In this document: piece by piece, positions 1 to 8,700 of the stretch
Position numbering within the stretch: position 1 is the stretch's first letter
Layout of the letters: every line of letters begins with the position of its first letter
Source of the DNA: Phaeobacter sp. A36a-5a
GTDB lineage: Bacteria; Pseudomonadota; Alphaproteobacteria; Rhodobacterales; Rhodobacteraceae
Length of the DNA stretch: 64,000 nucleotides
NCBI RefSeq assembly: GCF_037911135.1
Contig: NZ_JBBLYU010000002.1
Coordinates: forward strand, 310,001-374,000
Direction: 5' to 3'
Made by a program: the position numbers and the translations under genes
The notes under the pieces: generated by a model
Database searches by the model: none
Told to the model about the DNA's origin: nothing
Seen by the model: only the letters and a program-made list of their open reading frames with translations

Positions 1-473
1 TGCTGTTCGTGGCATCGGTGATGCTGTCCTACTTCTTCCCGCCAGATGCCACCGTGGACCTGTTCCTGCGCGTGGTCATCATGATCACCCTGTTCTCCGC
101 GGCCTATATCGCCGAAGTGATCCGGGGCGGTCTGGCCGCGCTGCCCAAGGGGCAGTATGAAGCAGCAGACAGTCTGGGTCTCGACTACCCGCAGGCCATG
201 CGTCTGATCATCCTGCCGCAGGCACTGAAGATCTCGATCCCCGGTATCGTGAACGTGGCCGTTGGCCTGTTCAAGGATACCACACTGGTGTCGGTCATCT
301 CGATGTTCGACCTGGTGGGCATGATCCGGGGCCCAATCCTCGCCTCCACCGAGTGGAACGGCGTCTATTGGGAACTCCTCGGCTTTGCCGCCTTCCTGTT
401 CTTCATCGTCTGCTACGGCATCTCTCAGTACTCACAGTGGCTCGAGCGTCGTCTCGCCACCGATCACCGTTAA
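1..473 (+). CDS. Polar amino-acid ABC transporter permease, 3' part
   Basis: The reading frame is open from the first base, so the gene starts upstream of the window; about 157 C-terminal residues are present. They hold several hydrophobic segments and the permease-to-ATPase coupling loop (EAADSLGLDYPQAM then a conserved G-x-L-P pattern) typical of His/Glu/Gln-type permeases. The next gene is the matching ATPase, 12 bases downstream, so this is the last permease of an Aap/Bzt-type glutamate/glutamine/aspartate/asparagine importer in the inner membrane. Substrate is inferred from the ATPase. Family assignment is firm; AapM versus BztC naming is not. Confidence 0.9.
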   Translation, partial: LFVASVMLSYFFPPDATVDLFLRVVIMITLFSAAYIAEVIRGGLAALPKGQYEAADSLGLDYPQAMRLIILPQALKISIPGIVNVAVGLFKDTTLVSVISMFDLVGMIRGPILASTEWNGVYWELLGFAAFLFFIVCYGISQYSQWLERRLATDHR

Positions 474-485
474 GGAGTTCAACAT

Positions 486-1277
486 ATGTCTGAACTTATG
501 TCTGACCGCGCAATCGACCGCTCGAAAATGCAAGTGAGCGACGAGGTTGCCATTGAAATCAACAATATGAACAAGTGGTACGGCTCGTTCCACGTGCTGC
601 GCGACATCAATCTGACCGTCAATCAGGGCGAGCGGATTGTTATCGCAGGCCCCTCGGGGTCCGGCAAATCCACCCTGATCCGCTGCCTCAATGCGCTGGA
701 AGAGCACCAGCAGGGCAAGATCGTGGTGGATGGCACCGAACTGTCGAATGATCTCAAGAACATCGACAAGATCCGGTCCGAGGTTGGCATGGTGTTCCAG
801 CACTTCAACCTGTTCCCGCATCTGACCATTCTGGAAAACTGCACCCTGGCGCCGATCTGGGTCCGCAAGACCCCCAAGAAGGAAGCCGAAGAACGGGCGA
901 TGCACTTCCTTGAGAAGGTGAAGATCCCCGAGCAGGCCAATAAATATCCGGGCATGCTCTCCGGTGGTCAGCAGCAGCGTGTGGCGATTGCGCGCAGCCT
1001 CTGCATGATGCCGCGCATCATGCTGTTCGATGAACCGACATCGGCGCTCGATCCGGAGATGATCAAGGAGGTCTTGGACACCATGATCGAACTGGCCGAG
1101 GAAGGTATGACCATGCTCTGCGTCACCCACGAGATGGGCTTTGCCCGTCAGGTGGCGAACCGTGTGATCTTCATGGATGCGGGTCAGATCGTGGAGCAGA
1201 ACGAGCCGGAAGAGTTCTTCAACAACCCGCAGAGTGAGCGGACAAAGCTGTTCCTGAGCCAGATTCTCGGCCACTGA
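486..1277 (+). CDS. bztD: Glutamate/glutamine/aspartate/asparagine ABC transporter ATP-binding protein
   Basis: A 263-residue ABC ATPase, the length I recall for Rhodobacter BztD. Walker A is GPSGSGKST at residues 55-63, the signature is [15 protein letters not shown], Walker B is [13 protein letters not shown], and the H-loop is CVTHEMGF. The ATG is preceded by AAGGAG at 472-477 with 8 bases spacing, overlapping the stop of the permease gene. It drives import of acidic amino acids and their amides with the upstream permease. It ends the operon, since a strong palindromic terminator follows. The family is certain; the exact substrate spectrum is inferred from similarity to Bzt/Aap systems. 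Confidence 0.93.
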   Translation: MSELMSDRAIDRSKMQVSDEVAIEINNMNKWYGSFHVLRDINLTVNQGERIVIAGPSGSGKSTLIRCLNALEEHQQGKIVVDGTELSNDLKNIDKIRSEVGMVFQHFNLFPHLTILENCTLAPIWVRKTPKKEAEERAMHFLEKVKIPEQANKYPGMLSGGQQQRVAIARSLCMMPRIMLFDEPTSALDPEMIKEVLDTMIELAEEGMTMLCVTHEMGFARQVANRVIFMDAGQIVEQNEPEEFFNNPQSERTKLFLSQILGH

Positions 1278-1299
1278 GCGCCGCACTAGTGTAATACGG

Positions 1300-1329
1300 C
1301 CAAGGCCGGGCAGATCTGCCCGGCCTTGG
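1300..1329 (+). terminator. Perfect palindromic terminator after bztD
   Basis: A perfect 15+15 inverted repeat, left arm CCAAGGCCGGGCAGA directly followed by its reverse complement, 22 bases after the bztD stop. The downstream T tract is weak (TCATTCT), so termination may be only partly intrinsic. The symmetry would work for both strands. Confidence 0.75.
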
Positions 1330-1345
1330 TCATTCTGGGTCGATG

Positions 1346-1392
1346 CAGGGGGCGCTGCCCCCTGACCCCCGGAGTATTTATCGGAAAGATGA
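1346..1392. repeat. Roseobacter-type intergenic element (GC hairpin + GGAGTATTT)
   Basis: A hairpin CAGGGGG-CGCTG-CCCCCTG (1346-1364) is followed by ACCCCCGGAGTATTTATC and an AAGATGA tail. From memory this hairpin plus CCCCCGGAGTATTT arrangement recurs between genes in roseobacter genomes. Only one copy is seen here. It lies between a plus-strand operon end and a minus-strand gene end, a common setting for such elements. Confidence 0.55.
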
Positions 1393-1426
1393 CAGGGGCA
1401 GAGATGCCAGGGCGCTGTGCCGCGCG

Positions 1427-1888
1427 TCAGCCTTGCTGGGCAAAGGCCTCGGTGCTGCCGTCTGCCCGGATCAGGAGCGTGGAGAAAGGCTCTTTGCTGT
1501 CGCCCATTTCCATCCCCGGTGAGCCAATTGGCATGCCCGGAACCGTGAGGCCCAGGGCATCAGGCCGCTCTGTCAGCAGGCGTTTGATATCGCTGGCGGG
1601 GACATGGCCTTCGATCACATAGGGGCCGAGGGTGGCGGTGTGGCAGGAGGCAAGATCATCGGAGATGCCAAGCCGGGATTTCATCTCCCAGAGCTGATCG
1701 TCAGGGATATTGCGGACCTCGGTCTTCAGGCCGGCGGCGGTGAGATGCTCCACCCATCCGGTGCAGCAGCCGCAGCTGGGGGATTTCATCACCTTAATCA
1801 CCGGGTCGTTGGTGGCCGTCGCAGCCACCAGCGGTGTGGTGGCCAGCGGCAGGGTTGCAGCGGCGAGGAGGAAGGCGCGGCGGTTCAT
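1427..1888 (-). CDS. DUF411 domain protein, exported metal-binding protein
   Basis: A 153-residue protein starting MNRRAFLLAAATLPLA, a twin-arginine-like signal peptide with a cleavage site near residues 22-24. The mature part has the DUF411 hallmark SPSCGCCTGWVEHL, a CGCC cluster that plausibly binds copper or another thiophilic metal, plus a later conserved Cys-His region (LASCHTATLGPYVIEGHVPA). The frame extends 45 codons further upstream, but this ATG is chosen because it begins the signal peptide and has GGAG upstream. DUF411 genes often sit in copper-resistance clusters; no other copper gene is adjacent, so its role is inferred. Confidence 0.85.
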   Translation of the reverse strand: MNRRAFLLAAATLPLATTPLVAATATNDPVIKVMKSPSCGCCTGWVEHLTAAGLKTEVRNIPDDQLWEMKSRLGISDDLASCHTATLGPYVIEGHVPASDIKRLLTERPDALGLTVPGMPIGSPGMEMGDSKEPFSTLLIRADGSTEAFAQQG

Positions 1889-2160
1889 CTCAAAGGCTCC
1901 ATTGCTGAGAATGCGGATCTTGGGATCATAGCGGATCTGTGGATGTTCGGCGGCATGGCTTCCCGCGTGGGAGCGACAGCATGTCACAGGATCATATCGC
2001 AGCCGCTTTTGTTGTCCTGTCACCTGCGGAGCGACCGCGCCGCGCCAGCGGCGCCATGCCCAACGGGAGCGGTTGCATATTCATGCGACCGCGGCGGGCG
2101 GGAGCGCTTATGGTCTCCCCTGGTTGAAGGGCCGCAGGAGGGCGCACAGGCTCGCCCCTG

Positions 2161-2658
2161 TCACGCACCAAGCAATTCGCGGGGGACGGTGAATTCCGCC
2201 ACCTTGCCGCTGCTCCACGTGAGATCGGCCCAGCTGTCGATATCAAAGCTTGCGATCAGCGTCGCGCCGGTTGGGAAATCGTCAAACCGTGAATGATCCG
2301 GTGGGTGGCGGACGATGGAATGGGCAAAGGCGGCAAGGCCGGGATTATGGCCCAGGATCAGCACCCGCTTGTGTTCGGCCTCGCGCAGCACCTGAAACAG
2401 GATGTCGGCGCTGGCGTGATAGAGCCGTTCGATGAACACCGCAGGGGCGCCCAGTTCCATCAGCTCGCAGGTTTCACGGGTCCGCTGGGCGGAGGAGGAG
2501 ATCACCTGATCAGGGATCATTCCGAGCTCGCGCAGCCAGGTGCCAACCGCTGCGGCGCAATGGCGGCCGCGGGTGTTCAGCGGGCGGGCGTGGTCACTGG
2601 GGGAGGAGGTGTCCCAGGCGGATTTGGCGTGGCGGGTCAGGATCAGCGTGCAGGTCAT
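2161..2658 (-). CDS. Histidine phosphatase family protein (SixA-like)
   Basis: A 165-residue protein. The N-terminal LILTRHAKSAW carries the RHxxS phosphohistidine motif and GHNPGLAAFAHS carries the second catalytic His. Length and motif spacing fit the short SixA branch of the phosphoglycerate-mutase-like phosphatases, which dephosphorylate phosphohistidine or small phosphoesters. The start codon overlaps the stop of the upstream Fe-S gene by four bases (ATGA), so the two are co-translated. The substrate is unknown. Confidence 0.85.
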   Translation of the reverse strand: MTCTLILTRHAKSAWDTSSPSDHARPLNTRGRHCAAAVGTWLRELGMIPDQVISSSAQRTRETCELMELGAPAVFIERLYHASADILFQVLREAEHKRVLILGHNPGLAAFAHSIVRHPPDHSRFDDFPTGATLIASFDIDSWADLTWSSGKVAEFTVPRELLGA

Positions 2659-3446
2659 TTTATGTGAAAATACCTCATATGATGGGCGGATTGCGCCGGG
2701 ATACGGTCAGCGCCTGTGCTCAGCGGGCAGGCGCGGCGGGCAAGGCAGCCGGTGGAGAGGCAGGGGGTTCCCTCGGTGCTCTCCAGGTGCCTGTGGCAGG
2801 CTGCCAGATCATAGGGGCCGCCCTCTTTCAACGCCGTGACGGGGCAGCGGTTCAGGCAGGGGCGATCCTCACAGCCAAGGCAGGGGGCCAGGGCCAGCGG
2901 GGGGGGCGGAAGATCAAAGTGGTGCGCGAAATAGAGGGCGCCGCGAAAGGAAATCATCATGCCATAGCGATCATGCACCAGCATTTGCGACGGCGATGTG
3001 AAACTGCGGCCCGAGGCCAGCGCCCAGTCCACGAAGGGCGCATAGGGGGGGCCGGTAAAGGGGTAGACCGGGATTGCGCCCCAGCTTTGCGCCAGATCAC
3101 CGAGGACCCGGCTGGACCAGCGGTCGACTGGGTCTGCCCTGCCATCGTGATATTCCGGGCTGGTGACAAACCCCGGCCAGAAGGAGGGGGCGGTGCCCAG
3201 CAGGATCAGCGTTCCCTGTGGGCCGCTGTCGGTTTCGCTGCCTGTTGCGATGTCCGGTGCCGCCGCTGCGATAAAGCCCCGAAGCTGTCCGGCTGTTGGG
3301 TGAAATCCGCCATAGATATCCAGCCCAAGTGCCGCAACAGACCGTTGCAGCCTGTCATAGGTCGGTGGGGTTTCGACAGGGGTGGAGACAGGCACCGATG
3401 CAGAGCGGTCTACAAGGTCCCTGTCCGGGTTTAGGGGGCGGATCAT
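2655..3446 (-). CDS. 4Fe-4S ferredoxin-like protein (QueG-like C-terminal cluster)
   Basis: A 263-residue protein. The C-terminal third carries cysteine clusters CLGCEDRPCLNRCP and, further on, CLSTGCLARRACP, suited to one or two iron-sulfur clusters. The N-terminal two thirds show no motif I recognise. Such proteins are usually annotated as ferredoxin or epoxyqueuosine-reductase-like, but the cobalamin-binding part of QueG is not evident, so queuosine synthesis should not be assumed. It is translationally coupled to the SixA-like phosphatase. The ATG at the 5' end is the only good start seen; a later start cannot be excluded. Confidence 0.7.
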   Translation of the reverse strand: MIRPLNPDRDLVDRSASVPVSTPVETPPTYDRLQRSVAALGLDIYGGFHPTAGQLRGFIAAAAPDIATGSETDSGPQGTLILLGTAPSFWPGFVTSPEYHDGRADPVDRWSSRVLGDLAQSWGAIPVYPFTGPPYAPFVDWALASGRSFTSPSQMLVHDRYGMMISFRGALYFAHHFDLPPPPLALAPCLGCEDRPCLNRCPVTALKEGGPYDLAACHRHLESTEGTPCLSTGCLARRACPLSTGADRIPAQSAHHMRYFHIK

Positions 3447-3501
3447 AGGGACAGTCTAGCGCAGGTTGGCGCGTTTCCCTATGGGGATTTCGCAGCCGTA
3501 A

Positions 3502-3538
3502 ACCCGTCGCAAAGCGAGACAGCTGGCCCGCGACGGGT
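3502..3538 (-). terminator. Possible argB terminator
   Basis: Inverted repeat ACCCGTCGC (3502-3510) / GCGACGGGT (3530-3538) with a 19-base loop, just past the argB stop. Only a TTTA follows on the minus strand, so this is a weak intrinsic terminator at best. Confidence 0.35.
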
Positions 3539-3570
3539 GAGATCCGGCCGGTTGGCTGATGTCTGCCGCC

Positions 3571-4431
3571 TCAGGGACGGATCATCGAACCGGCGCCGTG
3601 ATCGGTAAAGAGTTCCAGCAGCACGGCATTGGGTACCCGGCCATCAACGATGGTACAGGCCCGCACACCGCTGCGCACGGCGGAGAGCGCGGTTTCCGTC
3701 TTCGGGATCATGCCGCCGAGGATCACGCCGTCGCGGGTCATCGCTTCGACATCGGCGGCCTTCAGCTCGGTCACGACATCGCCGTCGCTGTTCTTTACGC
3801 CAGACACATCCGTGAGCAGCAGCAGCCGGTCGGCCTTGAGCGATGCGGCGATGGCGCCGGCGGCGGTGTCGCCGTTGATATTGAACGTCTCGCCGTTGGG
3901 GCCTGCGCCGATGGGGGCGATCACCGGGATCATATCCTGTTCAAAGAGATGGTTCAGCACGCTTGGATCCATTTCAGACGGGGTGCCGACATAGCCCAGA
4001 TCCGGGTCGGTCGGGGTGCAGGTGATCAGATTGGCATCCTTGCCGGACAGACCGACAGCAGCGCCGCCCTGGCGGTTGATGGCCTGCACGATACGTTTGT
4101 TCACCACGCCGGAGAGCACCATCTCCACCACTTCCATCGTGGCGGCATCGGTGACCCGCTTGCCGTTCACGAAATCGGATTTGATCTGCAGCTTGTCGAG
4201 CATGGCATTGATCATCGGGCCGCCGCCATGGACGATCACCGGGTTCACCCCGACCTGACGCATCAGCACGATGTCGCGGGCAAAGGTATCCATGGCCTCG
4301 TCGCTGCCCATGGCGTGACCGCCCAGCTTGATCACGACGATGGCGCCGTCATAGCGCTGCAGATAGGGCAGGGCGCTTGAAAGGGTCTCGGCTGTGGCAA
4401 TCCAATCGCGGTTCATGTCTTGTTTCTTCAT
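3571..4431 (-). CDS. argB: Acetylglutamate kinase
   Basis: A 286-residue amino-acid kinase family enzyme that phosphorylates N-acetylglutamate, the second step of arginine synthesis. Visible motifs are [10 protein letters not shown] (phosphate binding), [16 protein letters not shown] (substrate loop) and the C-terminal region [15 protein letters not shown] with the catalytic lysine neighbourhood. Length is normal for the family. It stands alone on the minus strand and faces the SDR gene across about 230 bases that hold no supportable gene. In this group argB is commonly close to engB, as here. Confidence 0.96.
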   Translation of the reverse strand: MKKQDMNRDWIATAETLSSALPYLQRYDGAIVVIKLGGHAMGSDEAMDTFARDIVLMRQVGVNPVIVHGGGPMINAMLDKLQIKSDFVNGKRVTDAATMEVVEMVLSGVVNKRIVQAINRQGGAAVGLSGKDANLITCTPTDPDLGYVGTPSEMDPSVLNHLFEQDMIPVIAPIGAGPNGETFNINGDTAAGAIAASLKADRLLLLTDVSGVKNSDGDVVTELKAADVEAMTRDGVILGGMIPKTETALSAVRSGVRACTIVDGRVPNAVLLELFTDHGAGSMIRP

Positions 4432-4660
4432 CGTTGCAATCCCTGGGACGGGCCGTCCGTCGCAGACGGCGCAGGCGGCTGTGCCATGGGGATTGTGTTA
4501 CGCGGTTCTGGGCGCGGTGCCAAGCGCCGGCCCTGCATTCGCGGCATTGCAGCTGTCGCAAAGGCTGCTAGGGTCGCCGCGACAGATACCGAAACGGGGC
4601 CTGCGGGCTGTGAGGTCAGAGCGGCCTCCGACACGGGCCTGAGGCCAAGGAATGGTAGCC

Positions 4661-5389
4661 ATGCGTAAGAAAACCCTGTTGCTGACCGGTGCAAGCCGCG
4701 GCATTGGCCATGCGACGGTGCAGCGGTTCAATGCCGAAGGCTGGCGGGTGATCACCTGTTCGCGCCAGCCGTTTCCGGCGGAATGCCCCTGGGGCGGAGG
4801 TGCGGAGAATCACATACAGGTGGACCTGTCCGATCCGACCGACACGATAAACAAGGTGGGTGAAATTCAGGACCTCTTGGGTGGACAGCTGGATGCGCTG
4901 GTCAATAATGCGGGCGTGTCCCCCAAGGGTCCGGATGGCGCGCGGCTGAACACGCTGGACACAGATCTGATGACCTGGGGCAAGGTGTTCCACGTGAATT
5001 TCTTCTCGTCCGTTGTGCTGGCGCGGGGGTTGAAGGACGAATTGGCGGCGGCCAAGGGCTCGGTTGTCAATGTGACCTCGATCGCGGGCAGCCGGGTGCA
5101 TCCGTTTGCGGGCGCGGCCTATGCCACCTCGAAGGCGGCGCTGGCGGCGCTGACCCGCGAGATGGCGCATGATTTCGGCCCGCTCGGGGTGCGCGTCAAT
5201 GCGATTGCGCCGGGCGAGGTGGAGACCGCGATCCTGTCGCCGGGCACCGACAAGATCGTCGAGAAACTGCCGCTGCAACGGCTCGGTCAGCCGGAGGAGG
5301 TGGCGGCCGCGATCTATTTCCTGTGTTCGGGCGAAAGCTCCTATATCTCCGGTGCGGAGATTGAGGTGAATGGCGCGCAGCACGTCTGA
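4661..5389 (+). CDS. SDR family oxidoreductase
   Basis: A 242-residue classical short-chain dehydrogenase. The NAD(P) loop is TGASRGIGHA near the N-terminus, then NNAGVSP, and the catalytic YATSKAAL (YxxxK) with a serine in the preceding strand (VTSIAGS). The C-terminal IYFLCSGESSYISGAEIEVNG is typical of FabG-like members. An ATG nine bases earlier is adjacent to the AAGGA ribosome site, so the second ATG (4661) with 9-base spacing is preferred. The substrate cannot be told from sequence. Confidence 0.88.
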   Translation: MRKKTLLLTGASRGIGHATVQRFNAEGWRVITCSRQPFPAECPWGGGAENHIQVDLSDPTDTINKVGEIQDLLGGQLDALVNNAGVSPKGPDGARLNTLDTDLMTWGKVFHVNFFSSVVLARGLKDELAAAKGSVVNVTSIAGSRVHPFAGAAYATSKAALAALTREMAHDFGPLGVRVNAIAPGEVETAILSPGTDKIVEKLPLQRLGQPEEVAAAIYFLCSGESSYISGAEIEVNGAQHV

Positions 5390-5422
5390 TAGCGGCTCTA
5401 ATGCAGCTATCAGAGACGAAAA

Positions 5423-5452
5423 CGCCCCCGGGATCGGCTGATCGCGGGGGCG
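5423..5452. terminator. Bidirectional terminator between SDR and engB
   Basis: Stem CGCCCCC (5423-5429) / GGGGGCG (5446-5452) with an inner GATC/GATC pairing lies between two convergent genes. On the minus strand the stem is followed by TTTTCG, which suits termination of the rpmH-engB side; the plus side has only a short T run. Confidence 0.75.
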
Positions 5453-5483
5453 GTTCCATGTGGCGGGCTGCGCAACAGCTGCG

Positions 5484-6134
5484 TTATTCCAGACCCGCGA
5501 TGATCGAGCGCAGCGTGGCGATGCCGTCGCCTTTCTCCGAGGAGGTCAGCACGATCTCCGGGTAGGCTGCCGGGTGTTTGGACAGCGCCTTGCGGACCTG
5601 CTCCATGATTGCGGCGCGGTCCTTGTCCTTGACCTTGTCGGCTTTGGTCATCACGCATTGAAAGGTGACCGCAGAGCTGTCGAGCCGGGTCATGATCTCG
5701 TCATCGACGGCTTTGATGCCGTGACGGCTGTCGATCAGCACAAAGGCACGGCGCAGGGTCTGGCGACCGGAGAGATATTGTTTCAGCAGGCGCTGCCATT
5801 TCTCGACAATCGGCAGCGGCGCATTGGCGTAACCATAGCCCGGAAGGTCGACCAGATAGAGATCGGGGCCTTGGGTGAAGTAGTTGATTTCCTGCGTGCG
5901 CCCCGGCGTGTTGGAGGCCCGTGCCAGACCTTTGGTCCCGGTCAGCGCGTTGATCAGGCTGGATTTGCCCACGTTGGAGCGGCCCGCGAAACAGACCTCG
6001 ATCCGGTCGGCGGGGGGCAGGCCGGACATGGCGACCACGCCTTTGACAAATTCCGACTGGCCGGCAAACAGCTTGCGGCCTTTTTCGGTCATGATTTCAT
6101 CTGGCGATTCGGCCAGGGGGAACGGCATCTGCAT
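5484..6134 (-). CDS. engB: Ribosome biogenesis GTP-binding protein EngB/YsxC/YihA
   Basis: A 216-residue TRAFAC GTPase needed for large-subunit assembly. G1 is GRSNVGKSSLINAL, the switch region TPGRTQEINYF, G3 DLPGYGYA and G4 TKADK. Its ATG overlaps the stop of the MOSC gene by one base (TGATG). It is the last gene of the minus-strand run that begins at rpmH and is followed by a good terminator. Confidence 0.95.
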   Translation of the reverse strand: MQMPFPLAESPDEIMTEKGRKLFAGQSEFVKGVVAMSGLPPADRIEVCFAGRSNVGKSSLINALTGTKGLARASNTPGRTQEINYFTQGPDLYLVDLPGYGYANAPLPIVEKWQRLLKQYLSGRQTLRRAFVLIDSRHGIKAVDDEIMTRLDSSAVTFQCVMTKADKVKDKDRAAIMEQVRKALSKHPAAYPEIVLTSSEKGDGIATLRSIIAGLE

Positions 6135-6886
6135 CAGAGCACCTTTATACTATCGCCGACGCGGATCGCGCCGTCTTTGATGACCTCTGCATAGACAGCA
6201 AAGTCCTGGTGACCCCAGGTGTCGCGCAGCGTCTTGAGCGTATCTGCGTCACGCTCGCCGGTCTCGGGGTTGGTTGTGGTGGCCAGACAGCGCACGGTGC
6301 GTTCACGGACGGTCAGCACCGCCTCGCCGATCTGCACGTCGCGCCCGATCCAGGTGTTTTCTTCCCAGGCGGTGCCGGTGTCAAACCAGATGTTGCCGCG
6401 CCAGCGCTGCGGCGACAGCCCATGGCCAATGGCGGTTTCCACCGCGCGGTGAGACGCCCAGTTGCACAGGCTGATCGACGGGAAATCGCTGTCGGTCATG
6501 CCACGGCCCGGAACCCGCAGAATGCGGGTTGAGGCGGCGCGGTCCTCTGGCATCAGGGGGCGCACCCAGTCCAGAAACCGCGGCAGATCCGCCGCGTCAT
6601 CGGGGCTGAAGCTGAGGTTGTCCAGCTGCGGGTGGCTCAGGGTGACCTGGCCCGTGGCCTCGTCATAGCGGGCTTCAAGCGCCATCAGCTGCGGTGCCTT
6701 GGCAACACGGCTGAAATTGGCGCAGGGCGCCCAGGCGCTGCCGTCAGCCTTGGAGGCCTCATGCGCAACCGCCCAAACGCGATCGCCGGGCAGACACTGC
6801 CCGGCGACCAAAGAGGCGCTCTCCAGCGGCTCCCGACCATGTGATTTGATCGGATGCCGCCAGATATGAGTTATGCCTTCGCTCAT
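6134..6886 (-). CDS. MOSC domain-containing protein
   Basis: A 250-residue protein with an N-terminal beta-barrel start (ITHIWRHPIKSHG) and the MOSC core, including RTVRCLATTTNPETGERD, where the conserved cysteine is expected to carry sulfur or bind molybdenum cofactor. Related proteins are mARC/YcbX-like, but this one lacks a fused ferredoxin domain. It is coupled on both sides: four bases overlap with yidC and one with engB. The yidC-MOSC-engB order is one I recall as conserved in Rhodobacteraceae; the biochemical substrate is unknown. Confidence 0.88.
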   Translation of the reverse strand: MSEGITHIWRHPIKSHGREPLESASLVAGQCLPGDRVWAVAHEASKADGSAWAPCANFSRVAKAPQLMALEARYDEATGQVTLSHPQLDNLSFSPDDAADLPRFLDWVRPLMPEDRAASTRILRVPGRGMTDSDFPSISLCNWASHRAVETAIGHGLSPQRWRGNIWFDTGTAWEENTWIGRDVQIGEAVLTVRERTVRCLATTTNPETGERDADTLKTLRDTWGHQDFAVYAEVIKDGAIRVGDSIKVL

Positions 6887-8700
6887 TTCTTTTCAGCCTT
6901 TGGCGTTTTCTTGAAGCCGGATTTGATATTGCCGAAGACATCCGGCTTGTAGCCGTGGCTGCGCATGATCAAATACTGCTGCGTGAAGGTGATGGTGTTG
7001 TTCGCGATCCAGTAGACCACCAGACCGGAGGCAAAGCCGCCCAGCATGAACATGAAGACCCACGGCATCCAGGCAAAGATCATCTGCTGGGTCGGATCGG
7101 TGGGTGCCGGGTTCAGTTTCTGCTGCAACCACATCGAGATACCGAGAAGGATCGGCAGAATCCCGATGAAGATCGTCGCCATCAGCGTGCCCTCGACCGG
7201 AGCGGCAAACGGCAGCAGGCCAAAGAGGTTCATGATCGAGGTCGGATCCGGCGCGCTCAGATCCTGGAACGGACCAAAGAAGGGCGCGTGACGCAGTTCC
7301 AGCGTCACAAAGATCACCTTGTAGAGCGAGAAGAAGATCGGGATCTGGATCAGGATCGGCAGACAGCCGGCGGCCGGGTTGACCTTTTCCTTCTTGTAGA
7401 GCGCCATCATCTCCTGCTGGAGTTTCTGACGGTCGTCGCCCGCCTTCTCCTTGATCTCCTCCATCCGCGGCTGCAGCTCTTTCATCTTCGCCATGGAGGC
7501 GTAGGATTTATAAGCCAGCGGGAAAACGAGGAGCTTGATCAGCACGGTCAGGCCGATGATCGCCCAGCCCATGTTGCCAATCAACGCGTTCAGCCAGTGC
7601 AGAACCGCAAAGATCGGCTTGGTCAGGAAGAAGAACCAGCCCCAGTCGATGCTGTCGAGGAAGCCCTCGATGCCGTCTTTCTGATAGCCGCGAATGGTCG
7701 CCCATTCCTTGGCACCGGCAAACAGCATGGTGGTGGCTGCGCTGGTTTCGCCATCGGCGACGGTGACGGTCGGCAGCACGATATCGGTCTGGTAGATGTC
7801 GCGGCGCTCATCGAATTTGGCGATGGAGCGGAACGGCTGGCCGGGATCCGGCACCAGGGTCGACATCCAGTAATGATCGGTGAAGCCGATCCAGCCGTTG
7901 GTCTCGACCGCGGTCACGGCGGCGCGGGCGCCGGTGCGGGGGTCGATCTCGAAATCGGTCATGTCGTCATAGTCGATTTCGGCCAGGGTGCCGTCGGCCA
8001 TGCCGATCACGCCTTCATGCAGGATGAAGAAATTCTTCAGGTCCTGCGGCTCACCATGGCGCGCCAGGGTGCCATAGGGCGCCAGCGCCACGGTCGCGCC
8101 GGAGGCGTTGGTGACCGACTGGGTGATGGTAAAGAGGTAATCCTCATCCACCGCGATGGTGCGGGTGAAGGTGAGCCCCTTGCCATTATCCCAGCTGAGC
8201 GTGACCGGGGTGTCCGGGGTCAGGGTTGCCTCGGTATCGGCCTGCCACAGGGTGTTGGCCCCGGGCACGTCGTCGGGACCCAGCCCGGCACCGGGCGCCC
8301 AGCCGTAAAGGGCGTAATAGGCATTGGGATCACCGGCGGGGGACAGCATCTTGACGATGGCGGCACCCTCTTCCAGCGAGACGCGGTAATCCTTGAGAGA
8401 CAGATCGTCGAGACGCCCGCCTTTCAGGGAAATGCTGCCGGAGACGCGCGGCGTGTCGATGGTGAGACGCGGCGCATCCGCAGCGGCCTCAGCTTCGGCG
8501 CTGACATCAGCGCCATCGGTTCCGGCCGCAGGATTGGCCGCAGCAGGCGCGGTCACGACATCGCCTGTGGCGGTTGTCTCCGCGACCACGGCGTCCGGCT
8601 GGATCTGCGGCTCTGGTGGGGGGAAAAAGATATACCACCCCAGAATCACCAGGAAGCTAAGCGCGGTTGCGAGAAGAAGGTTCTTGTTCTGATCGTCCAT
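6883..8700 (-). CDS. yidC: Membrane protein insertase YidC
   Basis: A 605-residue Oxa1/YidC insertase. The chosen ATG gives MDDQNKNLLLATALSFLVILGWYIFF, the expected N-terminal transmembrane anchor; an upstream extension of 20 codons is not YidC-like. A long periplasmic beta domain (about residues 60-340) follows, then the conserved five-helix core with FLDSIDWGWFFFLTKP, VNPAAGCLPILIQIPIFFSLY and a final WIANNTITFTQQYLIM, and a basic C-terminal tail. It inserts inner-membrane proteins alone or with Sec. It ends with a four-base overlap into MOSC. Confidence 0.97.
   Translation of the reverse strand: MDDQNKNLLLATALSFLVILGWYIFFPPPEPQIQPDAVVAETTATGDVVTAPAAANPAAGTDGADVSAEAEAAADAPRLTIDTPRVSGSISLKGGRLDDLSLKDYRVSLEEGAAIVKMLSPAGDPNAYYALYGWAPGAGLGPDDVPGANTLWQADTEATLTPDTPVTLSWDNGKGLTFTRTIAVDEDYLFTITQSVTNASGATVALAPYGTLARHGEPQDLKNFFILHEGVIGMADGTLAEIDYDDMTDFEIDPRTGARAAVTAVETNGWIGFTDHYWMSTLVPDPGQPFRSIAKFDERRDIYQTDIVLPTVTVADGETSAATTMLFAGAKEWATIRGYQKDGIEGFLDSIDWGWFFFLTKPIFAVLHWLNALIGNMGWAIIGLTVLIKLLVFPLAYKSYASMAKMKELQPRMEEIKEKAGDDRQKLQQEMMALYKKEKVNPAAGCLPILIQIPIFFSLYKVIFVTLELRHAPFFGPFQDLSAPDPTSIMNLFGLLPFAAPVEGTLMATIFIGILPILLGISMWLQQKLNPAPTDPTQQMIFAWMPWVFMFMLGGFASGLVVYWIANNTITFTQQYLIMRSHGYKPDVFGNIKSGFKKTPKAEKK

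Noticed and set aside
4432-4651. Small frames between argB and the SDR gene
   Set aside because: Several overlapping short frames on both strands with Arg/Ala-rich translations and no ribosome sites.
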